From Thermoproteota archaeon (GTDB taxonomy: Archaea > Thermoproteota > Methanomethylicia > Nezhaarchaeales > WYZ-LMO8): 11,934 nucleotides of DNA. The stretch spans positions 1 through 11,934 of the forward strand of contig JAAOZJ010000061.1 in assembly GCA_011605835.1 (NCBI GenBank). The letters run 5' to 3'. This document shows positions 6,743 to 11,934 of the stretch, piece after piece (position 1 is the first letter of the stretch; each line of letters opens with the position of its first letter). The notes beneath the pieces are model-generated. The model saw nothing but the letters and a program-made list of their open reading frames with translations. It was not told the origin of the DNA and searched no databases. The position numbers were made by a program, and so were the translations under genes.

Positions 6743-7351
6743 TCACTGCTTGACGAGCTTCACGAAGTTCTTGAGGATCGCTAGGCCATAGCTACCGCTT
6801 TTCTCAGGGTGGAACTGAGTTCCGAGTATCACTGGCTTGGCCTCAATTATCGAAGGAAAGTCGCAACCATAGGTCGTGGTCGCTATTACGACGTCGCTTC
6901 TCTTGGGGTTTACCTTGTATGAGTGAACGAAGTACATGTAGGCTCCGTTAGGAATGCCATCAATTATGGGGCTCCAAGCCCTTACGTTTATGCTGTTCCA
7001 TCCCATGTGCGGCACCTTGACGGTGCTCGGGAGTCTGTCTACGAATCCCTCCACCAGGCCCAACCCCTTCACTCCTCCCTCCTCGCTCCACTCGAAGAAG
7101 AGCTGTAGCCCCAAGCATATTCCGAGCACGGGTCTCCCCCCTTCTATCGCTTCATGTAGCGATTGAAGCATTGGGCCTAGGTTTTGCATCGCACTCTTGA
7201 AAGAGCCCACGCCAGGTAGGACTATCGCATCCGCCCTCTTAATGTCACTACTACTCGAGGTTATGATCGAGGTTGCTCCAGTCCTTTCAAGCGCTCTCTT
7301 GATGCTCCTCAAATTTCCAACGCCGTAGTCTACTATCGCCACGCTTACCAT
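6743..7351 (-). CDS. hisH: Imidazole glycerol phosphate synthase, glutamine amidotransferase subunit
   Basis: HisH releases ammonia from glutamine and channels it to HisF, which makes imidazole glycerol phosphate for histidine and AICAR for purines. The 202 residues are the normal length. The start VAIVDYGVGNLRSIKRALERTG is typical, as are the nucleophile C79 in GICLGLQLFFEWSEEG, PHMGWN at about 114-119, YFVHSY at about 140-145, and H181/E183 in TQFHPEKSGSYG. The ATG at 7351 is preceded by a GGTGAG about eight bases away. No other his gene is in the window, so hisH is isolated here and HisF must be encoded elsewhere. It is divergent from the FMN glutamate synthase gene, with a 112-base shared upstream region. 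No catalytic residue is missing. Confidence 0.95.
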   Translation of the reverse strand: MVSVAIVDYGVGNLRSIKRALERTGATSIITSSSSDIKRADAIVLPGVGSFKSAMQNLGPMLQSLHEAIEGGRPVLGICLGLQLFFEWSEEGGVKGLGLVEGFVDRLPSTVKVPHMGWNSINVRAWSPIIDGIPNGAYMYFVHSYKVNPKRSDVVIATTTYGCDFPSIIEAKPVILGTQFHPEKSGSYGLAILKNFVKLVKQ

Positions 7352-7408
7352 GTCTCATACTCACCGACTTCAAGGTCCCTTTCAAGTTACGGAGCCACTC
7401 CTAAGTTC

Positions 7409-7457
7409 TTTCCTGGAAAAGTTTAAAAGTAGTAACTGGCAACCAGTAGCCAGGTGA
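7409..7457 (+). promoter_or_regulatory. Promoter, candidate operators and ribosome binding site of the FMN glutamate synthase gene
   Basis: GGAAAA (7415-7420) followed by GTTTAAAAG (7421-7429) is a good BRE/TATA and predicts a start near 7451. The inverted repeat ACTGG-CAA-CCAGT (7435-7447) sits exactly between the TATA box and that start, where a bound repressor would block polymerase. A second palindrome, TTTCC-T-GGAAA (7409-7419), overlaps the BRE. AGGTGA (7452-7457) is the ribosome binding site, six bases before the TTG start. Repressor identity (NrpR, encoded next to this gene) is an inference. Confidence 0.6.
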
Positions 7458-7463
7458 GTTTGC

Positions 7464-9065
7464 TTGCCTCGTCATCCGCCTCTCAGGAACTCCGCCTACC
7501 TAGACGCCATGTCCACTACGAACACCATTACGAGGGTTGAGGACGTCAGCCCCGCGAGTGGCATGTGTCCTCTCTGCATAAGGGAATGCCCGTTTATATG
7601 CCAAGTATCACTCTCCGCTTTCAGGGGGCGGGAGGCCCTCTACCCTGACCCTAGCGTATTTGGCAGGAGCACTGCCGCTTCGGTCAAAGACTACGGCCTG
7701 GACTGGTCCCACTTCAACATCAAGGCGAGGTTGCTAGGCGCCGAGGGTATAGAGCCCGACCCGGACGTGGCAATCTTCCCGAATGTTGACGTTGAGACGA
7801 GCGTTGGGGGCATACCACTCAAGGTGCCGCTGGTGATAGGCGCCTACGGATCCACGGAGGTCGCTAGGGTCCACTGGGAAGGCCTAGCGATAGGCGCGGC
7901 TCTCTCGGGGATAATGATAATAATAGGCGAGAACATCTGCGGCATGGATCCAGAGGCTAGGTTTGAGAAGGGGAAGGTCGTTCACTCGCCAGAACTCAAG
8001 AGGAGAGTTGAGGCCTTCAGGAAGTTCTGGGACGGGAAGTACGGAGACGTAGCGGTTCAGACAAACGTCGAGGACCAGCGGTTTGGTGTCGACGTCTACG
8101 CACTCTCGAAGTTGGAGGTCAACGTCATAGAGAGGAAGTGGGGCCAAGGGGCTAAGGCGATCGGCGGAGAGGTCAGGCTGAGTAGCCTCGAGAGGGCCTT
8201 GGAGCTGAAGAGGAGAGGATACGTGGTCATACCGGACCCCGAGGACAAGAACGTCCAAGAGGCGTTTAAGCAGGGGGTCTTCAAGACCTTCGAGAGGCAC
8301 AGCAGAGTCGGGATGCCAAAGGAGGAGGACGTGATCGAGGACATAGAGAAGCTCAGGGAGCAGGGCGCGAAGAAGGTGGGCATAAAGACGGGAGCCTACA
8401 GCATTGAAGCTGTCGCCTTCACCATGAAGGTGGCCTCTGAGGCTAAGGTGAACTACGTCGTCTTCGACGGTTGCGAAGGCGGTACCGGCATGAGCCCAGT
8501 ACCCATGATGAACGAGCAGGGTACCCCGACGGTTTATTTAGAGGCCCAAGTCCTGAAGTGCTGCGAGATATTGAGGAGGAAGGGCAGGTACGTCCCAGAT
8601 ATAGTGATGGCTGGCGGCTTCATAGATGAGACCCAGATGTTCAAGGCCATAGCCATGAGCAATTTCGGCTCTGGTCCCTACGTGAAGGCGATACTCATGG
8701 GCAGAGCTCCGCTTACAGCTGTCATGAAGGCCTCATACTTCGCCGAGTTGGCGGAGAAAGGCGCCCTCCCCAAGCAGTTCAGGGACCTCTACGGCGACAG
8801 GCCCGAGCAGTTCTTCATAACAGTGCCGGAGCTCAAGGCCAGATATGGGGAGAGGTTCAAGGAGATCCCCTGGGGTGCGGTGGGCCTTTACACCTATATA
8901 GACAAGATGAAGGTGGGCCTCCAGCAGTTGATGGCGGGAGCTAGGAAGTGGAAACTGAGCTTGATAGACAGGAGCGACCTGATGGCGCTCAGCGAGAGGG
9001 CGGCGAAGGTCACCGGGATACCGCTGCCCGAAGAGGAGGATCACGTGCTCGAGTACCTGCTCTAG
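7464..9065 (+). CDS. FMN-binding glutamate synthase-like protein (archaeal stand-alone central domain)
   Basis: This 533-residue protein belongs to the FMN-binding glutamate synthase domain family, whose canonical members reduce 2-oxoglutarate and ammonia from glutamine to glutamate. Family signs are DYGLDWSHFNIKA (about 76-88), VPLVIGAYGS (about 119-128), QGAKAIGGEV, VGIKTGAYS, the FMN-phosphate motif DGCEGGTGMSP (335-345) and VMAGGFIDETQMFKAIAM. The N-terminus has four cysteines, C35-x2-C38-x3-C42-x3-C46 (CPLCIRECPFIC), followed by SLSAFRGREALYP. These could hold an iron-sulfur cluster. The usual cysteine triad for the [3Fe-4S] cluster after the FMN motif is absent; that region reads GSGPYVKAILMGRAPLTAVMKA. 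The TTG start at 7464 is chosen for the AGGTGA six bases upstream and the matching promoter. No amidotransferase or GXGXG domain is fused or adjacent, so the ammonia source and electron donor (perhaps NfnB) are open. It is convergent with the NrpR gene, three bases apart. Confidence 0.85.
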   Translation: MPRHPPLRNSAYLDAMSTTNTITRVEDVSPASGMCPLCIRECPFICQVSLSAFRGREALYPDPSVFGRSTAASVKDYGLDWSHFNIKARLLGAEGIEPDPDVAIFPNVDVETSVGGIPLKVPLVIGAYGSTEVARVHWEGLAIGAALSGIMIIIGENICGMDPEARFEKGKVVHSPELKRRVEAFRKFWDGKYGDVAVQTNVEDQRFGVDVYALSKLEVNVIERKWGQGAKAIGGEVRLSSLERALELKRRGYVVIPDPEDKNVQEAFKQGVFKTFERHSRVGMPKEEDVIEDIEKLREQGAKKVGIKTGAYSIEAVAFTMKVASEAKVNYVVFDGCEGGTGMSPVPMMNEQGTPTVYLEAQVLKCCEILRRKGRYVPDIVMAGGFIDETQMFKAIAMSNFGSGPYVKAILMGRAPLTAVMKASYFAELAEKGALPKQFRDLYGDRPEQFFITVPELKARYGERFKEIPWGAVGLYTYIDKMKVGLQQLMAGARKWKLSLIDRSDLMALSERAAKVTGIPLPEEEDHVLEYLL

Positions 9066-9068
9066 CTT

Positions 9069-10070
9069 CTACACTTTCTTCATCATCTCCAGCGGGACTA
9101 GGCAATGAGGGCCGAAGACCTCGACTTCGATGCCCTCTTCTAAGAGGGCTGCGCCTGGTGTCAGGCCACCTATCATGCACAGGCCGAAGCGGCCCATGGA
9201 GACTGGGACCCCGAGGGCGGGTTCGTCGGGCGCCGAGACGGAGAGTATGCCCTTCCAGCCTTTCTCCTTTAATCTAGAGAGCGTCTGAATGGTCCTGTCC
9301 CTGGCCTCGGCTATTATCTCCCTCATGGCCACTGGGATCGTCCCAGTCCCAGTCCTCAAGACCTTGGCGACCGACGTTAGCCTGCTACGTACCAGCAGTT
9401 CGAGGGGCGGTATAGTAGTCCCCTCATACGATATGAGCTCCACGAAGCGCAGGGGCTTCCTGTTAACCATTTGGACTAGCCCGCCGTACTTGAAGAACAC
9501 AGGGACGCCGGAGCGTATCAGGACCCCGTCTATCGTCAGGTCGCAGACCGTCAGTAAGGCTACTCGGCCCTCTGAGACGGATATGCCGTGATACTCTTCG
9601 TTCTCCTCTATCACCTTGACATATGGAGCTAGCAATAGGTCCGCATCGTTCAAGAGCTCTAGGAACTCTAGGGCCTTGTCGCAGAACTTCTTGTCCATAA
9701 CCAAGACGTTGGCAACTACGTTCCCGGTGTTAGAGTCAGGGTCGTACGTGACCGAGTAAGCCATAGATAAGAAACGTGTCGTGACAAAGCCCACCCTTTT
9801 GGACACGAGCGCGCTGCTTAAAACGTCCAAGCCCTTCTCGGTTATAACCCTCTTGCCCTTCTGGTCATGCTTTGAGACTAAGCCCTTCAGTTCGAGGATC
9901 TTAAGGTGGTACCTTATGGTTCTCTCACTGACGAAGACGCCTCTCTTCTCGAGCTCACGCTTGATGAGAGACGATGACATGGGCTTCGGCGACTCGCTGA
10001 GCGCTTTGAGTATCTCGATATCTTTATGCGATATCTCGTAAGCTTCCACGACCTGGTAACCCTCCGCCAC
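9069..10070 (-). CDS. nrpR: NrpR-type transcriptional regulator (winged helix plus one NrpR domain)
   Basis: NrpR is the archaeal nitrogen repressor. In methanogens it binds operators of glnA and nif genes, and 2-oxoglutarate releases it. Here a winged helix-turn-helix (SHKDIEILKALSESPKP through VSERTIRYHLKILELKGLV, about residues 14-65 from the GTG at 10070) is followed by a single NrpR domain of about 230 residues. The latter includes KGWKGILSVSAPDEPALGVP, GRFGLCMIGGLTPGAALLEEGIEV and FGPHCLVPLEMM, close to the family ending. Some methanogen versions carry two NrpR domains; this one has one, giving about 333 residues. The open frame extends to a TTG at 10172, but the extra residues look untranslated. 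A TATA-like ACTATATG at about 10092-10099 would place the transcript start at the GTG 10070, and GTG 10049 is an alternative. Genomic position beside a glutamate synthase gene and a glutamine synthetase remnant supports a nitrogen-control role. Confidence 0.85.
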   Translation of the reverse strand: MAEGYQVVEAYEISHKDIEILKALSESPKPMSSSLIKRELEKRGVFVSERTIRYHLKILELKGLVSKHDQKGKRVITEKGLDVLSSALVSKRVGFVTTRFLSMAYSVTYDPDSNTGNVVANVLVMDKKFCDKALEFLELLNDADLLLAPYVKVIEENEEYHGISVSEGRVALLTVCDLTIDGVLIRSGVPVFFKYGGLVQMVNRKPLRFVELISYEGTTIPPLELLVRSRLTSVAKVLRTGTGTIPVAMREIIAEARDRTIQTLSRLKEKGWKGILSVSAPDEPALGVPVSMGRFGLCMIGGLTPGAALLEEGIEVEVFGPHCLVPLEMMKKV

Positions 10071-10199
10071 GGCTGTTATAGGAGGACTGCAACATATAGT
10101 CCTCGAGTAGTATCGCCATCGGACACGCCCTTTAAGACTATTAATGAGACCGCGCAGAAAACTTTTGCTCAACTCGTTTGAGGGATTAATTTAACAAGC

Positions 10200-10211
10200 C
10201 CAGGACCCTGG
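10200..10211. promoter_or_regulatory. Inverted repeat upstream of nrpR
   Basis: CCAGG-AC-CCTGG lies next to a TTAAATTAAT TATA-like stretch at about 10185-10194 on the minus strand. It is a candidate site for autoregulation. The arms resemble, but do not equal, the ACTGG/CCAGT repeat in the glutamate synthase promoter. Confidence 0.3.
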
Positions 10212-10261
10212 ACAACTACTGACCGTTAAAACATTTAAGGTTCTCGTCTTGTGTAGCACGT

Positions 10262-10307
10262 GTTAAGGTTGTAACATTCATAACGTGGCGGGTGGCAAAT
10301 ATATATG
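10262..10307 (+). promoter_or_regulatory. purF promoter with upstream inverted repeat
   Basis: AAATATATATG (10297-10307) is a strong TATA box, predicting a transcript start near 10328. Upstream, GTTA-AGGTTG-TAAC (10262-10275) is a perfect inverted repeat with a six-base spacer, the geometry described for NrpR operators (half-site, six bases, half-site). The half-site sequence differs from the published ones as I remember them. Confidence 0.5.
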
Positions 10308-10337
10308 TGACTGACCTATATTCTTCTCAAGGATAAA

Positions 10338-10376
10338 ATGGTAAACGTGATGGTCTTCAGGAAGTGGTGGCGTTGA
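10338..10376 (+). other. Possible 12-codon leader frame overlapping the purF start
   Basis: An ATG about ten bases after the predicted transcript start opens a frame MVNVMVFRKWWR that stops at TGA 10374-10376, twelve bases inside purF in another frame. It is the first ATG on the transcript. Whether it is translated is unknown; chance is a real possibility. Confidence 0.2.
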
Positions 10377-11794
10377 AGCTACTAGAGAAGTGCGGCGTTG
10401 TGGGGGTAAGCTCGATATCTAAGGAGGGGGTAGCGGAGCACCTTTACAAGGCCTTGTACTCCCTCCAGCACAGGGGCCAAGAGGCTGCTGGCATAGCAAT
10501 GTTAGAGGGCAGAGACGTGAGGGTCTACAAGGGACTCGGGCTAGTAGTCAACGTGCTGACTAGCGATGTCTTGTCAAGCTTCAAAGGTTGCGTAGGCATA
10601 GGACACGTGAGGTATTCCACTACCCCCGGCGTAACGATAGAGGAGGCCCAGCCCTTCGTCGTCAAGAACCCCAGGTTCTCCTTCGCCCTAGCGTTCAACG
10701 GCACGATAACCAACTTCCTGGAGCTGAGGGAGGAGATGGCGAGGAGGGGCATGGTCTTCACGACGAGGACTGACACCGAGGTGCTCGCCAAGCTGTTCGC
10801 CAAGAACTTGCTTGAGTGCGGCATGGACTACGTGGAGGCGTTCAAGCTCACAGCCGCCGAGATCGACGGTGCCTGCTCGCTCGTACTCGTCAACGACGAG
10901 GGGGAGCTTTACGCCTACCGAGACCCGCTGGGGTTTAAGCCCTTGTGCGTAGGAAGGGTCAACGACTTAGTTGTCATAGCCTCAGAGACGTGTGCTCTTG
11001 ACGTGCTAGCGGGCTTAGACGACTGCGAGTACGGAGCCGTGAACCCTGGCGAGCTGGTGAGGGTCTGCGAGGGCAGCGTGGAGAGGGTCAGGATCGCCTC
11101 ATCCCCTCGAAGAGCTAGGTGCATGTTCGAGTACGTCTACTTCGCCAGGCCGGACTCCGTGTTCGATGGCATCTCGGTCTACAGGGCCAGGGAGAGGCTA
11201 GGGAGGGAGCTGGCGAGGAGGTTTCCAGCGGACGCGGACGTGGTCGTGCCCGTGCCGGACTCCGGGAGGGCAGCAGCCCTTGGCTACTCCCTCGAGTCCG
11301 GGATACCGTTCGCCGAGGGGCTCATGAAGAACAGGTACGTGGGGAGGACCTTCATAATGCCGAGCCAAGAGCTTAGGGAGGAGATGACGTCGTTAAAGCT
11401 CAACGTCGTCAGGGACGTGGTGGAGGGCAAGAGGATAATCCTCGTCGACGACTCCATAGTGAGGGGGACGACGATGAAGAGGATAGTGAGGCTACTTAGG
11501 AGGGGAGGGGCTAGGGAGGTGCACGTGAGAGTCAGCTGCCCCCCGATAATAAGCGCGTGCTACATGGGCATAGACTTTCCGACAAAGAGGGAGCTGATAG
11601 CCAGGATCATGAGATTAGACGAGCTGACCAAGTACGTAGAGGCGGACAGCCTCCAATACAACGACGTAGACGGCTTGGTGACTGGGATAGGGTTACCCAA
11701 GAACGAGCTCTGCCTGGCCTGCTTAACAGGCGAGTACCCGCTGGCCAAGAGCTACGAGTTCGAGCTCTTAGAGAGAGAGCTAAGAAAGGAGTAG
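10364..11794 (+). CDS. purF: Amidophosphoribosyltransferase (iron-sulfur type with propeptide)
   Basis: Catalyses the first committed step of purine synthesis, PRPP plus glutamine to phosphoribosylamine. The 476 residues hold an N-terminal nucleophile amidotransferase domain and a phosphoribosyltransferase domain. C10 follows a nine-residue stretch (MVALKLLEK) expected to be removed, exposing the catalytic cysteine of CGVVGV. SLQHRGQEAAGIA, HVRYST and FNGTITN follow. The PRPP loop is LVDDSIVRGTT (360-370), with VVPVPDSGRAAALGY earlier. C253, C399, C450 and C453 match the four [4Fe-4S] ligands of the Bacillus-type enzyme; the 146-residue gap between the first two is the same as in Bacillus as I recall. 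The start is GTG 10364 or the next codon, also GTG. The only upstream signal is an AGGAAG a few bases away, so the start is less certain than the rest. The gene probably heads an operon continuing past the window. Confidence 0.96.
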   Translation: MVALKLLEKCGVVGVSSISKEGVAEHLYKALYSLQHRGQEAAGIAMLEGRDVRVYKGLGLVVNVLTSDVLSSFKGCVGIGHVRYSTTPGVTIEEAQPFVVKNPRFSFALAFNGTITNFLELREEMARRGMVFTTRTDTEVLAKLFAKNLLECGMDYVEAFKLTAAEIDGACSLVLVNDEGELYAYRDPLGFKPLCVGRVNDLVVIASETCALDVLAGLDDCEYGAVNPGELVRVCEGSVERVRIASSPRRARCMFEYVYFARPDSVFDGISVYRARERLGRELARRFPADADVVVPVPDSGRAAALGYSLESGIPFAEGLMKNRYVGRTFIMPSQELREEMTSLKLNVVRDVVEGKRIILVDDSIVRGTTMKRIVRLLRRGGAREVHVRVSCPPIISACYMGIDFPTKRELIARIMRLDELTKYVEADSLQYNDVDGLVTGIGLPKNELCLACLTGEYPLAKSYEFELLERELRKE

Positions 11795-11934
11795 ACTCGT
11801 TGAAGTTCATTCACGGCCTCAGAGGCCCGTTGAGGAGGACGAGGGGTAGAGGGCTTCAAAAAGTTGCTAGAAGAGGTCGAGAAGAGTGGTTGAGCTGACG
11901 AGGACTGTCGTGATTCCAAGCGTCGAGCTTACCG
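11795..11934 (+). other. Start of the region downstream of purF, gene content unresolved
   Basis: A TTG at 11800, eight bases after an AAGGAG inside the purF end, opens KFIHGLRGPLRRTRG. A different frame then gives GVEGFKKLLEEVEKSG and a TGA at 11890-11892, which reads more like protein than the continuation of the first frame. That TGA overlaps a GTG at 11886 that opens VELTRTVVIPSVELT to the window edge. This could be a small gene with a frameshift followed by another gene, or chance frames. I cannot name either product. Confidence 0.3.

Noticed and set aside
7464..9065. IMP dehydrogenase or dihydroorotate dehydrogenase as an alternative call
   Set aside because: The DGCEGGTGMSP motif and the SAFRGREALYP and WSHFNIKA segments fit the FMN glutamate synthase family, not those barrels.
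10071..10172. Extended N-terminus of the NrpR protein from TTG 10172
   Set aside because: The extra 34 residues do not resemble the family, and the DNA there carries TATA-like sequences, so it is probably promoter and leader.

Overview
The window is archaeal DNA. It shows BRE/TATA-type promoters, GGTGA-type ribosome binding sites, many AGG/AGA arginine and ATA isoleucine codons, a UPF0179 protein and an NrpR-family regulator. GMP synthase is a single fused polypeptide, whereas most Euryarchaeota split it, so I lean towards a thermophilic member of the Thermoproteota/TACK group. That placement is an inference, not a demonstration.

Layout. 1-264 (+) is the 3' end of a UPF0179 gene cut by the window edge. 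321-1270 (-) is a broken type I glutamine synthetase gene with a large in-frame deletion and at least two frameshifts. 1271-1810 holds its apparently intact promoter and then AT-rich DNA without a convincing gene. 4671-1811 (-) is a tight three-gene operon: an unrecognised protein with a duplicated four-cysteine motif, then nfnA and nfnB (FAD/Fe-S NAD(P)H:ferredoxin oxidoreductase, the sulfide dehydrogenase/glutamate-synthase-small-subunit family). 4672-5096 is a long divergent spacer. 5097-6635 (+) is guaA. 7351-6743 (-) is hisH. 7464-9065 (+) is a stand-alone FMN-binding glutamate synthase-like protein. 10070-9069 (-) is an NrpR-type nitrogen regulator, convergent with it and 3 bp away. 10364-11794 (+) is purF of the iron-sulfur, propeptide-bearing type. 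The last 140 bases hold the start of the next transcription-unit members, not resolved.

How the genes fit together. Almost everything concerns glutamine and glutamate nitrogen. GuaA, HisH and PurF all spend the glutamine amide. The FMN protein and the NfnAB pair belong to glutamate synthase-related redox families. The glutamine synthetase remnant is the former supplier of glutamine. NrpR is the known archaeal 2-oxoglutarate-responsive repressor of such genes. The promoters of the dead glutamine synthetase and of the FMN glutamate synthase share a 9-base word. At the second gene this word is half of an inverted repeat lying between the TATA box and the expected transcription start, where an archaeal repressor would act. 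The least ordinary items are the decayed glutamine synthetase, the FMN glutamate synthase without the usual C-terminal cysteine triad, the degenerate NADPH motif in NfnB, the cysteine-repeat protein heading the nfn operon, and the candidate operators. I see no rRNA, tRNA, CRISPR array, insertion sequence or phage gene.
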